A DNA stretch of 64,000 nt from positions 2,542,001 to 2,606,000 of the forward strand of contig NC_054752.1 in the NCBI RefSeq assembly GCF_018143015.1. Direction: 5' to 3'. Every line of letters begins with the position of its first letter. The stretch's first letter is position 1. Source of the stretch: Lytechinus variegatus. Lineage: Eukaryota > Echinodermata > Echinoidea > Temnopleuroida > Toxopneustidae. Shown here one piece after another: positions 1-13,000 of the stretch. Under the pieces are notes generated by a model, which saw nothing but the letters and a program-made list of their open reading frames with translations, had not been told where the DNA came from and made no database searches. The position numbers were made by a program, and so were the translations under genes.

Positions 1-480
1 GGTTTGTATGATACTAGCATGGATCCCAGGAAGCCTATTGATTTTGAGTTTAAAAGGTCAAGGTCACAGTGACATATTTTCATCTTACCCTTCTGCCGTC
101 CTTGTAAACATGATAACTTCAGTGTAACTTAACCTTGGCTCATATAATTTGGTGTGTATGATACTAGCATGGCTCCCAGGAAGCCGATTGATTTTGAGTT
201 TAAAAGGTCAAGGTCACAGTGACATATTTTCTTCTTACCCTTCTGCCGTCCTTGTAAACATGATAACTTCAGTTTAACGTAAACTAGGCTCATACTATTT
301 GGTGTATATGATACAAGCATGGATCCCAGGAAGCCTATTGACTTTGAGGTCAATAGGTCAAAGGTTAAGATCACAGTGACATGTTTTCACCTTTCCCTTC
401 TGAAGATTTTTTAACGTGATAACTTTAGTTGAACTTAACCTAGGCTCATATAATTTGGTGTGTATAATCATTGCATAGAT
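1..480. repeat. ~150-bp tandem satellite, about 3.2 copies, running off the left edge
   Basis: Copies begin at about 1, 151 and 301 with GGTKTGTATGATACTAGCATGG-like starts; a diverged fourth begins near 456. Each unit carries AAGGTCAAGGTCACAGTGAC or a decayed version. Copies 1 and 2 are nearly identical and copies 3 and 4 are increasingly diverged, so the array decays rightward. Repeats with an AAGGTCAAGGTCA core are widespread in marine invertebrate genomes. No coding capacity is evident. Confidence 0.9.
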
Positions 481-1270
481 TCCAGCAATTATATTGATTT
501 TGATGTCTGAAGGTCAAAGGTGAAGTCACCACCTTCCACTTCTCTTGCTTGACCAATAACTCCATTTTCTGTGTTACAGGCGAGCGTATTATGTGCTCGC
601 CTTAGCGACACTCTTGTTTGGACTTGTGTTTGCATCACAGATCTTGCAATGGCTATGGCAGAGGCATACATTTTGACTGTGTTTCAAAGCAATACACGTT
701 CCATGATATACATGTATACAAATATTTATTTCAAAGGTTCAGTGTATATGATGACATACGTAACATTTTTTGTAATAGAAACATCAGCAGATCTAAATGT
801 GTTATGGGATAGTGTTCCAGATTAACAGTAAGATAATTGATATTTTGTATGAGATACTTAGATCTCTATCATTAGGGCCATTTTGTAATTTTCCTTGCAC
901 TATTGAGTGATTTGGTAATGCTGTATTTATAATAGTATTGCAATATGTAGGAGCCAAAAGTACATATTGAAAAGGTCATCCACGTTTGTATACATGTAGC
1001 TGGCATTACAATAATTCTTTCATTTGTTAATATCATTCGGTGAATGGCTTGATGGGGTCACTTATTGGTGCTCTATCTCAAAGAAACAAATTGTTATTAG
1101 ATATATTATACACACATTGGGATTGAATCATACATATATTATATATATGAATAAAAGAAGATGTTGTTACATGTATATATTGTTTGTGTGTACTAGTATG
1201 TGTGATCTTTACATCTAAGAATATAAAAATTTGTTACATTTTAATCTAGGCAGACCCCCCCCCCCATTGG
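481..1270. other. Gene-free stretch
   Basis: AT-rich sequence with no recognisable exon, RNA gene or repeat ends. The short open frames here show no family resemblance and no codon bias. A poly-C run of about nine bases lies near 1255. Confidence 0.6.
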
Positions 1271-1274
1271 AATT

Positions 1275-1771
1275 TAAAGGGGAAGTTCACCCTGACAAAA
1301 AGTTTATTGTAAAAATAGCAGAAAAAATGATAAAAAATATTGCCAAAGGTTTGAGAAAAATTCATCAAATAATTAAAAAGTTATTAGGATTTCAATTATT
1401 TGATTTGTGACGTCATATGCGAGCAGCATTCCTACATAGCGAATTGTAAAAAATCAATTAAATGTCATTTTCTCAGAAAATTGAAAATGGTTTTCACTCT
1501 ACCTTTTGTGTATCAATAAACAAATCATTTTCATACCTGATCATGAATAGAAAACAAAATTAAGTCATCAGGAACCATACAAAATTTGAAATTCATGCAT
1601 TTTATATTACATAACACATGGGGCAGCTGTTCGTTTATGATGTCACATATCCAAAACTTTGAACTCTAATAACTTTCTTACTCTTTAACAGGTTTTCCTC
1701 AAACCTTCACCAATATTTTTTTTTCTGCTATTTTTACAACAAAGTTTTCTTCAGGGTGAACTTCCCCTTTA
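1275..1771. mobile_element. Inverted-repeat MITE, TAAAGGGGAAGTTCACCCT family
   Basis: The left end reads TAAAGGGGAAGTTCACCCTG and the right end is its reverse complement (CAGGGTGAACTTCCCCTTTA). The inner arms also pair (AATAGCAGAAAAAA near 1315 against its complement near 1725), giving a ~500-bp fold-back without coding capacity. Related one-ended copies occur near 48180-48295 and 45694-45727. The superfamily cannot be assigned from the ends alone. Confidence 0.85.
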
Positions 1772-1896
1772 ACGGTTCCATGACATTTGCTCCACTATAA
1801 ATTCCACACAAATGGAATGACCAACTTCAACCCTGGATTTAACACTATACCTTATCTTAAACCTAACATAAAACCCAACCCTGACCCTATATCCTA

Positions 1897-2312
1897 TGGC
1901 CACTGCACACCTTACGACTGTTCGCGATCCGAGTTTGGAACATATCACATTTTGCTCATTTTCTGAAAATGTGAATGGAACATATCATTTTATTTGAGGT
2001 TAAAAGTAGTGGAAAGAATACTTATATGACAATTTTTTTGAAAGATTGCAAGCCTTTATATTGGAGTACAGGCCAAATTAGTTTCAAATCGTAGCCAATC
2101 GTACAACTGCTATGAAGTCATTACGACTAGATATTACATTTGCTTTTATTCTAAGAAAGAAGATAGCATAGTCACAGATTTTAACATAGGTATTCTTATG
2201 ATTTCGAACATTACACAGTAAGATATTCCAAGTCTCAGTATTGGCATCAAATTCTACTACGTTTTATTCCAAATTGAGTCACAGCCCAAGCGTAAGGTGT
2301 GCGATCGCCTTT
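1897..2312. mobile_element. TIR element, GCACACCTTACGA family, copy 1
   Basis: Ends are inverted: GGCCACTGCACACCTTACGA on the left and CGTAAGGTGTGCGATCGCC on the right. The body matches a second copy at 30262-30676 over its whole length with scattered differences. It is non-autonomous and has no coding capacity. Confidence 0.85.
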
Positions 2313-2424
2313 AGACAAAATGAATGTTGCCATAGCAAATATTATGTCACCAATTTAACATGAAATGGGGTCTTGAGAAATGATGCCTGAAATGAGGGAC
2401 TTGGGGAAGGGCGCGCAACCATTT

Positions 2425-2985
2425 AAGGCTTGGTCCCACTGCTTTTACAGATGCAAAAGAGATGTAAAACGGAAAAGAACCTTGCCATCCGTTGGAAAAC
2501 ATGTATCCGTTGTGTACTCATTCAGGGTTCCCAGCCCATCAGGGAAAATCGTTTTACTTTTTTCCAATCAGGGAATTTGATAAAAAATACCTCAGATCAG
2601 GGAAAATGCCTCAAATGAGAGAAAAATCTGAATTTTTATCAGCCCAAAAGTCAAAAGCACAGTAGTCAGACTTATATTTTGTAAAATATATAAACAATAT
2701 CCATTGAATGACTGGTTATGTTTTACATTATTGTTTTTATACTGAAAATAATTAACTCTAACAACTTAGAAAACATGCGAAATTGGGAATGGGTTTAAAT
2801 TATTATCAGGGAATTTTTAAACTTCATCAGGGAATTCTGTTTTCTTGAAAAGCTGGGAACCCTGTAATTACACGTGTTTCATACGCTCTATGACTAGAGC
2901 GGATGGAGCCACCCCGAAAGTTTGCTTTTCGGCTGTATCCGTTATGAGTACGTTTTGTGTCCATTGGCCGGTGGGACCAAGCCTT
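2425..2985. mobile_element. Outer TIR element (AAGGCTTGGTCCCACTG ends), split by a second element
   Basis: The left end AAGGCTTGGTCCCACTG is complementary to the right end at about 2969-2985 (GTGGGACCAAGCCTT). Its body contains degenerate inverted ATCCGTTGTG/ATCCGTTATG words. A different element occupies 2523-2864, so the outer element is the older insertion. Confidence 0.75.
2523..2864. mobile_element. Inner hAT-like MITE with CAGGGTTCCCAGC ends
   Basis: The left end CAGGGTTCCCAGC and right end GCTGGGAACCCTG are inverted, and the CAG...CTG termini are typical of hAT elements. The body repeats ATCAGGGAA several times. An 8-bp target duplication is not clear (TACTCATT against TAATTACA). It sits inside the element at 2425-2985. 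Confidence 0.75.
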
Positions 2986-4380
2986 TTATCCTATTCCTGA
3001 CCATTAATTTGCAGTTAATATTCAAATTCATGTTTTAGAGGGGTTTTTTTGGGGGGGGAGGGGCAGGAACTGTCAGAAACCAATGGCCTCTTCTACAATC
3101 ATTCAAAGTAATCTTACATAATTGTATAGGGTACACATTAATAACAATATTCAAAACATAATAGTGTAGAAAAGAATTTATTATCTCTTTAAAGTACAGT
3201 TTAATATTCTTTGCGACAAATCCCATCTCTTTTTAAACATGCATACAAATGGATGCAATGTGCTCAGAAAGGCACGTTCACATGTGAGGTTAAACGAAGC
3301 TGGCCTGTGTGAATGTGGTTTCATCTATACAAATGAAGTGGTTTCGACTGTTGTCATCATGAAATCAAATTGTAACGAGATTTAAACAAAGATGAATTAC
3401 AGAATGATTGAAAGTTGGCATGACTGCCAATTAAAAAAAAATACATATACATTATTGTTTTAATAGCAGGGGTCTATTTGTTCATGTACATTCATGTACA
3501 TTTCATGAAGCAGATTTATGATCATGATAGGTAAAAATTGAACTGAATCACAGTATCCTTTTTTCTGGGACACACTGTACAGTGTACATCAAAACATGTC
3601 AAATCATTACTCTATCGATTTCTAAAACGTAAGTTTTGTACTGCAGCGTTTTAGTCTTGGAGATTATCTCAAAAGAAAAGAACTCACCCACTACGTGTAC
3701 TTTTAACCCCGAAAGTCCACACAATAAAAAAATACACACATAAACTAGTCAATGACATAAAAATATATGGGCACTACATAATACACACATTGTACATGCT
3801 CAAATTGATTGTAGTTTTATAGTATATAAATCATATATTTCTTTTCATTCTTAAACCTACTCACAAAAGCAAGGATAAAATTTTAAAGCTAAAAAGATTT
3901 CTTTTAATTTGATAGAGTATCTACATAAATCTCTGATTGCAATCATTTGAAAATAATCTGTAAGAAAATATAGAAATATTTGACTCCATCTAACTCCAGT
4001 CTTATGTAGTATACAGAAAAGACACAAAATGTTACAGTATATACATTTTACAATACAGTATGTGCACATAACTCATAAAATAGGCCACTTTTGTTAGATA
4101 TATATATGTTACTTAATGTCACATCCCTTAGGAGGGCCAGGATACAACTGAGTGTCCCTCTAGCTATGCCTCTTTTTCTGAAGCAGGCAGAATAAAAAAA
4201 ATCACTCTGATAAATATATCTATCACATGACATACACTGTAGTATAAGACTACATGTAGAATGTATTGATACAGATTAGGGCACTTAAAATAATGCAATC
4301 ATTCGCTTGTACAGTGACTGTACAACACAACTGAATCAACATTTGAAAGTACAATGTAGGCATATCATAGTGTTAATAAA

Positions 4381-4949
4381 GGAAACCAAAACACGAGAAG
4401 AGAAGCAATCTTATTGAAAATGGGAAAATGAGATGAACAATTCAAAACAAGTTTCATCAAAATTGGTTATGAAATAAGCAAGTTATGGATGTTTAAAAAG
4501 TCTGTTGTACTTTCTTGGGTGATCCTTCAATTGGCCAGAATCACAGATTGCTGTGGACAACTCTCCACTTGTTTTGAGCACTAATTTTCAGATTTTTCCC
4601 ATTATTTTTCAAATTGCATCTTGCCTCCTTCTGAGCATTACATGTTAATATGGGAAAATATAATTCACACCACATATGTCAAGGTCAGGAGAAGATAATG
4701 TGAAATCTGTAAAATAAAGGGGAAAATCTGAAAATTTGTGTACAAATCCAGTAGAGAGTGGGCTACTAAATCAGCCATTTTAAAGCAAGTTTGCCAATTT
4801 AAGGATCCTCATAGAAAGTACAAGACTTTTCAAACTTCCATAACTCGCTTATTCTTTAACCGATTTTGATGAAACAAGTTTGAGATTGATGTGGAAGAGG
4901 TTCATCGCGGTGAAGGATTGAGCATAAGAAATAACCGGTTTCCTACTAT
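4381..4949. mobile_element. Palindromic MITE with GGAAACC ends
   Basis: GGAAACCAAAACACG at the left pairs with the right end ACCGGTTTCC. The interior arms also pair: CAAGTTTCATCAAAATTGGTTATG near 4449 (given in part) is mirrored near 4858-4880. No coding capacity. Confidence 0.75.
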
Positions 4950-5149
4950 GTTTGATACATCGAGAGACAACTGGTTAGTTCTTCTACTCAAGTCTTAGAT
5001 TGCTCCTCTCATTTCATTCTTGCTGATAAGATGGATCCTCTCCTTGTATTTTTGGGTTTCTTTTACAGTTTTTATCTAGTATACATTACATGTAAGCTTT
5101 ACCAAAGACTTTTATAGGGAGGTGCTCTTGATCTGCTTGGCTGCTATTA

Positions 5150-5625
5150 ATGGACAAGTCCACCCCAACAAAAAGTTGATTTGAGTAAAAGAGAAAATCA
5201 AACAAGCATAACACTGAAAATTTCATCAAAATCGGATATAAAATAAGTTATGACATCTTAAAGTTTCGCTTAATTTCAAAATAGTTACATGCACATCCTG
5301 GTCGGTATGCAAATGACGAGACTGATGACGTCATCCACTCACTCTTTCTTTTGTATTTTATTACATGAAATATGAATATTCTAATTTTCTCCTCATTGTC
5401 AAGTGAAACAGCTATTAATTCCTCCCTGAACATGTGGAATTAGCATTATTTATTTAGCAACTTGGTCCTTATTGTCAAATCTCTAAAAAATGAAATATTG
5501 TCTAATTCAAACAATAAAAAACAAAAGAAATAGTGAGTGATGGACATCATCGACTGACTCATTTGCATGACACTGAGTTGTGCATATCACTGTTTTGTGA
5601 AAAATAAGCGAAACTTAAGAATACC
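5150..5625. mobile_element. Partial MITE, AAGTCCACCxCA family
   Basis: It begins GGACAAGTCCACCCCAAC and carries the family line TTTCATCAAAATCGGATAT. The same line occurs in copies at 34531-34985 and 44954-45873. The right terminal repeat is not clear here. Confidence 0.6.
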
Positions 5626-8348
5626 ATAACTTTAAAGACATTCTTACTATCATCAATGGTATTATTTTCAGGTATCTATCTATTGTTCTATTGTCACTGG
5701 ATGGTTTGTATGGACATTACTGCTGGCATTTCTATTTAAAGGTTCTTTCATAGTATACATATATACATGTACAACAACAACAACAACCAAATGAGACAAA
5801 ATATTTTAAATTTGAAAGGCAATCACATATACAGTAGTTCTTGTTGCTTAAGTACAGAAATGAAAGGTATGCTCGTACACCAAACGTAATGCCTTTCAGA
5901 CCATGAATAAAATAATCAGTGATGTAGAAGAAAACATTTCCCATTTAGAATTTCCATTCATTCTATGTCAATACATGGAAACCAAAAGCAAACATGTACA
6001 TGTAGACACTCTACAAAGTTACAAACAAAATTTCAAGGTACTCTCATATCAGAGGGTCTTACATTTTACTCTTAATTAATTAATGTTAAAGTTATGATTA
6101 AATTTAATGGAAAGATCATTTTAACAATCGAACTCAATACTATGGACGATATCAAAATGTCTATGCATTGTGGAGTATATCCATCTATTCACCCGCAATG
6201 TTCCACTAGTTGTCAGACATAAGTAGCCATCATATTAAGTACAGGGCAGTATAAAGTATTCAGCAAGCAAAACACAAAAGAAAACTTATTCAGAATGTCA
6301 TTAAAACAAGATAATATTTACAACTTAGCATTTATAAAGGAAGAAAGAATTATGGAGAAACATTGAAATGATATTTTACACAGGAGTGTAGGGAATATAC
6401 CACATTGATGTGAGACATCTATTTCTGAATAGTCTGCAGGTACAGACCCTAATGAAATACATAAGTAACACACCAAACAAACAATAATCATACATGTATA
6501 TCAACAACTGGGTCTGGGGAGAAATCTAGCAGTAAGCAACAACTTCCAGTGTCAAAATAGGGGGGGGGGGGGGTTAGCAGGTTTGGAGCACAATCCCTAC
6601 ATCTCTATTTTAGTCTAAAATTCAAACTTTTTTGTTTCAACTAACCAGGACTTTGAGCACTCCTACACTGTAAATAAACTAATTTCTAAAGGTTGCATTG
6701 AATTTTTATGATGTTAAGTACCTGGGGCCCCTGTTTCATAAAACTTGTTATAATAACAAATTTGTATCAACAGTTAAAAGCTACTGAAATCCTTCAACTT
6801 GATTGGCTGATAGAAAACTTACTGAAATGGGACAATCAAGGCACAGTTTGTTATCAAAACAGTAAACAAATCTGTAAAGAAACAATTTTCTTTTTTTTTC
6901 TGAAACAGTATCATATCACTGTAAGTAATTCAAACATAAAATGACCATACAAAATAATGATCAATAGATTATAACATAAAATTCAGCTTATTTTTTATAC
7001 CTTATTTGATTGCAATAGAAGTACTAAAATATTCATCTTGGTATTTACATTTCAAAGGTCGATAATGAAGTGGAATGTGTGTGTGAATTCCAAATTGAAA
7101 AAAATAGTAGATAAGTACAAGAATTAAACTTATCTTTAGTCCAATTTACACTTTAACATGAAAATAGATTCAAGAAAGACAGTGAGAAATGCAATAAACA
7201 ATTATAGATATAGCAAGAAAAGTGATTTTATACAATGTACCTTTGTTTCTAGGCACGCAACTATTAAATCTTTCCATTAGAATCATACATACATACACAG
7301 TACTGCATACTTCAAATATTCCTGAAGTAATTAAGTACAAAGACCATTTCAGATATTTGCTTTCAATTTTTCTGGTGATAAAATCATAGTACAAGAGTAT
7401 AATTAGAATAAAAACATTTTTATGGCATACAGTACATTATCACATAATGTATAACAGACTAATTATTTGTATTTGCAGTAATAAAAAGATTGCTTAATGA
7501 CGGTAATTATAGTATGCACATGTACACGTATACATGGGTAGGGGGCAATTGTAGGTCTGTGTTGTCAAAGGAAGACGACTTGAATTTTGAAAATTTTGAC
7601 AAATTTAATATACTTCTACTTTTCATGTACTCATGTACATACATGTATGGTATTCATAAATTGGCATGGACTCTCAGATAGTTACAGATTATATTTTACC
7701 CAATTAATGGATTTTGGCATACAAAAATTATTGATTACATGTAGCCTGCATGTTGACCTGAAAATGAAGCTTTAATTCAATATTCAGCTAATTTTGGTAA
7801 GCATCTGTATGCCTTTGAAAAGTTTCCTTTGAAATTTGTTTCCATAGTTTAGATTTATAAAAGAATGGTCATACAAACATGTACACGTAAGCGCTGCAAT
7901 AGTACAATGCAATTAAAATAACATGTACATGTAACCTGTACATGTATATAAAAACTCTCAACAAATATGAAACAATTATTCCTATTAATCTATCTGAACA
8001 TGTACATATGTATTTAAAAATATATATTCACATGGCTAAGTGTTTACTGTACATTTGTTATGACTAGAGTGTACAAATGTAAAACATGCATGTATTATGG
8101 ATGGAAGAAGTGTGCCACGTTGTCTTAATAGCATCGCATCTTGAGTCAATATCACATTTAAACTTCACTTTGGAATTGAGTAGCAGTTTAGTGTTCACAT
8201 GCAATGTTACATGTAGAGCCCATCATTCAATACACCGATAGATGAAAGTGAAAGAAAACAGATTATTTTTGTTAACAATAACATTTTTTTAAAGAAAATA
8301 AAAATATACATGTTATTTGCAAATATGCTTATTTGGTGACTTTTCGTC

Positions 8349-8395
8349 TATCTCTCTCTCTCTCTTTCTACCTCTCCCCTCTTCTTCTCACTCCT
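8349..8395. repeat. Pyrimidine (TC)n tract
   Basis: A short TCTCTC/CTTCTTC simple repeat in the gene-free stretch downstream of TMEM98. Confidence 0.7.
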
Positions 8396-9880
8396 ACTTA
8401 TTTGACCATAACGACGGCCAATCATTCACAGTATTGGTCATAGTGATCAAAGCCACATCCACAATAAAAGATAACCAATAAAAAAAGTTCCAATTGACTC
8501 TATGTGGTCATGAATGCTCATGTTTTGAGCATGATACATGTAGTTAAAATATATACATGTAGCTAAAATATATATTCCCTGAACTCAAATATCTGTTAAA
8601 AGATTTGTTTTTGTGCAAATGCAATTTCAGGACAAATTTTGGCAATTAGTTAAGTATGGTTAGTTGCTTAAAAAATATTCAAAAATCAAATATTGCAAAC
8701 TTCTTAGTTACTTCTAATCAAACTAAAACGCCAAATTCATTGATTTAGACTGTACAAGTGTATATGAGTGTATTCTGGAGGATACATTCGGCATATCTTT
8801 TAAAGTTTTAGGAGAGGTTACAAGTTCTGTAACCTGTAATATAAAATATACAATCATTAACACAATTCACTATAACTGTACATCTATGGTAACACATGTA
8901 ACAAAGAACGCAATGACTGTTAAGACTGATTGCATCTTTTTATGCGAACAGAGTAGTGGCTGAGTACGTAACTCTGGTTTAAATGGGTCAATTATTTTGA
9001 AGCATGACCACTTTGTATGCTGATTTATCATCAGCATACACGAACATTACTTTTCACAATAAGAAATTGTCAGCCTAACGTATTGTATGTAAAATGGACC
9101 ATAGCCATATTCTACCCGGAAACAAAATATGGGGTGGAGCAGTGGCTGAAATACATGTACTAAAGCACAACCTTGCAGATCGAGTGATCTAGCTATTAGG
9201 TAACTTGCCACTTGGTCCACACCCACTTTGTCTACTTTCCATTTGGTCTCATCCCCTAAGGTTTAATAAAATACTCCCAAGAAGACTAGATGAGCAGGCC
9301 ATAGGACTAGTAATGATGATGCACCTCTAGCCATGGAAGATGGATCTTATTTGGCACTATGTTGTTTCTAAAGAAGCCCCCAACACATGGTCCTTCGAGC
9401 AACAACAGCTCCGCATGGAACCGGACCAGATTCCCTTGGTCTTGTGCAGAATGCAAAGCTAATGATAAATCCAGTTGTCACTTATAGTCAAGAAAGACAT
9501 GAATGGTCCAAAGACTTCCAGAAGCACCCTCTATTTCTCTAGGTATTCCAAAGATCAGTGGAAACATAAAATGCAGAAGGCTTCAATCATGCCTCAGAGA
9601 CGGATCTGGAGTATTTCATCAAGCGAGGTGCTCAAGGCACATGTCGAAAGGTAACGAAGGCAGACAACTGCATAGGGTTCAATCCCCAACAATAGATCTC
9701 TGATCAAGATCATCTTGGATGATCTGTCAAAGACAATACATCTTGTGTCCCGACACCATGTAAGTTATATTACATAACAAATACTGGCTACCATGACAAA
9801 TGCCCCCTTACTTCACATTAAGACGTGTCCATTGCACGATCGTAAAGTATTTCCTGGACAAAAGGATGTATTGCTGTTTT

Positions 9881-10009
9881 CTATACGTGAGAGGAAGAGA
9901 GTGATATTGCTGGAGCAGGCCCTACTGCACCAAGGGCAGGAGGTTGGGGCTGGTTGGTTTCTGGTACTGCTGTGGTAGCTTCCCAAGTAATGGCAGCATC
10001 TCTTAAGAC
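9881..10009 (-). CDS. TMEM98: TMEM98 coding exon 6 (C-terminus and stop)
   Basis: Acceptor TTGCAG|G. It begins VLRDAA (vertebrate VLREAA) and ends SLSSSHV then TAG. The last 30 residues are low-complexity Pro/Ala/Ser and not conserved. Confidence 0.93.
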   Translation of the reverse strand, partial: VLRDAAITWEATTAVPETNQPQPPALGAVGPAPAISLSSSHV

Positions 10010-13000
10010 CTGCAAAGGAGCATTGTACATGTATAATCACAATTAGTTGTTGTTATCAATATAATCTTTATTGAGAAGTTCAGAATGCTGTTTCATTGAG
10101 GAGAAAGAAAAAAAGAGAGGGGACCAATGGCCGTAAGGAGGAGGAGGAAGAGAGCGAGAGAGGAAGGGGAGATGGAGGAGGGGGAGGAGAAGAATGAAGA
10201 AGAGGAGTATGGAAGGGGGAGGGAAAGAGGAGAAGGAGGGGGAGGAGGAGGGGGAGAAGGAGGAGAAGGAGCAGGAGAAGGAGGAAGAGGAGGAGAAGGA
10301 GGAGGAGAAGGAGGAGGAGAAGGATCAGGAGAAGGAGGAGGAAGAGGAGAAGGAGGAGAAGAAGGAGGAGGGTGAGAAGGAGGGGGAGGAGAAAGAGGAG
10401 TAAAAAATAAAGAAAAAAATAATGTAAAGACAGAAAATATGATCCATTAGCATGAAATGCTAGAAGCACACTTGTGAGATATATTGAGCGACCAAAATAT
10501 GAAAAATAGAATAAACATCTTACATTAAGATGAAAAATAAATATGACCCAAGGTAAGTTCACCAATGATAATTAAATAATTCCCTATAATTCCTTATTAT
10601 GCATGTAGAAGAAGATCCTTGAATGGCAATCCTCATCTTCAAACTAGTGCCTACACTGATGAAAATAAGAAGTTATGGCAATGAAAGGGTAGCTGACCTG
10701 TAAATGTGATTCCATCTGTTTGATCGAGCCATCGATCCACTCCACGAAACTAGACATTTGACAGGCTTGTTTAGTGACCAGTACAAGATGTTGTAGTGAT
10801 AAGAGCAAGGCCGCTGACCTGTGTGTTACAAGGGGTCAAATGTAGAGTGAAACATCGGTCACATCAATTGTATGGACCAAGAAATACAGTGATTTGTATC
10901 ACTCAATTGGTTATCAATATAAAGTGGACTCTACTAGTCCCAATCAAACCAATGTAAAAGAAAGAGAAAAAAATAAAAATGCAATTTTAAAAGCACTCTT
11001 ACATACTTTGGAGAGTTTTGGTGTAGTAAGTGTCGTTATTTAGCCAAGCCAAATTGTCTTGTATTATCCAACATTAAAATTTTGTTCGTCAAATTTTCCT
11101 GAATATCTTTGCCTTTATGATTCCTTTTGTTTACATGTCAAAGCTTTGGCTGAGTTCATTATTTATTTCAACACCCTTACTGTTTGGCTAACTCACTTTG
11201 CTTTCTCAAATTTCCTTTCTGATACTACTAGTGCTCATAACACAAAATAAAGACTTTTTTTTCTTTATTTAACTATGAACTGACAGAACCCCTAACATTA
11301 TCTTTTTGGCATGTATGACTCTCATTTCAGCAGAATTCATGATTTATTTCAAAACCATTACTTGTTTGCTCGCTCAATTTGCTTGCTAAAATTTTCCAAG
11401 AAAACAGAGCACAGCAGATTGAGAGTAGAACACAAGCCAAGTCATAATTCTAATAAGCATGTATCTTTATCAGTGCGTTATACTAACCTTGCTTCCAGCA
11501 GCCGTGGATCAATGGGAGGATACATGCACTTCACCACATCATCAACCCTAGGAAAAATATAGAATATTAAGACTTGAAGTACAGCACATAAAAAGTTAAT
11601 AATACTGAATGTTATACTAAACGTGTGTTGGGTATACTGAATTGGGGGGAAAAACACACATTCAGACTTGAAGTACAGCAACATGTATGATTAAATATAT
11701 GTGTGGTTGAGTATGCATATGAAATCACACAGCTCAACAGACCGAAGTGCACCCTCACTAAGAGGGAAAGCGAAGTTGCTAGATCACATTCATTCACAGG
11801 CGATCATGTGTAAGTCTAAATCTTGTTCAGACTTGAGCGATCACATATAATGGAATTGTTGTCAAGAATGTTATTTGTTCTCTCACATGGAGTCGTGATT
11901 ACTTGTTAAGTTGCTGATAACATCAATATGCATAAGGTCTAGACTGAACTACATGTACGAAACAACAAAACATTTAGACTTGACGTGCAACGACAGAATT
12001 AGGGAACACATCATTAAGTCTTGAAGTACAGCTACAAAAAAGAGTGTGTTGAATATCAGGTTCAAAAATAAGTTTTGCATAACACATGTGGTAAACAGTC
12101 AGACTCAGAAACATCAATGAATTAAGACCAAAAGTACAGCTACATGTGTAAAGTATGTACAGCTATGTGTGTACAGTACAGTATGGCATAAAAATTCAAA
12201 TCTGAATGGTCCGCACCTGAAAACACAAAATAAACAATAACGTCATCTACTACTAAAGGTACAGAGTGAATTCTCTACTGCGAGGCAAGAAGGGTAGGTT
12301 TTCATATGTAGATTGTCAATAATAAAAAAAAAATGCTGTTTTGCAAAGAATTTTGTGAGTCATTCTAAAAGCACAAAGGTAGTTTTCAAGCCACATACTG
12401 TACTTCAATAAATCTTGAACCAATTAACACTACATGTTCCAGTCAGTTGTAAGTATATTTTCCATGCATAATCAATTCATTTGGAAAGATATTGAGTCCC
12501 TGTATTTCATGAGCTGCATAACTTGGGATCCAAGTAAACAATGATTCAGTGATTTTAAAGGTAGATTTACATCCAATTTTTTTTAAGTGTGAGTCACATA
12601 AACAGCAAATAAGCTTTCAAATAGACTATTGTTAATTATTTTGAATTAGAAAAAAAAATATGCACAACCCAAACTTATTTCATAACCTTCACATCATATC
12701 TGTTTTTAGGGTATAATCATTCATATAACATCTGATTTGAAATATTGACATTCACTATATGGGCAGGAATTAAACAAATTGTAAAGAGTGAATTGCAGAA
12801 AAGTTTTTGTTCCACAAGCCAAATCAAGAATTAAGATCTTCTCCCATCAAAATGAATTAATTTGCAATGGAGATATTGAATAATGTGGAGGCACCTTTTT
12901 TTGTCCTTTCTGTGAATTTTTTTTTTTCATTAGTGAGCAAACTCGCCTAAGCACTTTGAAACGCACATTTTAAGTGGCCTACGAAATGTCATTATCAGGG

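Larger units (their letters stand above)
3160..9880 (-). other. Probable long 3' UTR of TMEM98
   Basis: No exon is recognisable in this 6.7 kb immediately after the TMEM98 stop on the minus strand. It is AT-rich and full of ACATGTACA words. Candidate poly(A) signals (TTTATT on the plus strand, that is AATAAA on the minus strand) include 3177-3182. The proximal part, about 9290-9880, has more balanced composition than the rest. Two inverted-repeat elements lie inside (4381-4949, 5150-5625). The extent of the transcript is inference. Confidence 0.35.

Noticed and set aside
1-480. CRISPR-like array
   Set aside because: A ~150-bp eukaryotic satellite with no distinct short repeats and unique spacers.
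10080-10565. 161-aa Leu-rich open frame on the minus strand
   Set aside because: It translates the (GGA)n microsatellite in reverse; no domain, no codon bias, inside a TMEM98 intron.
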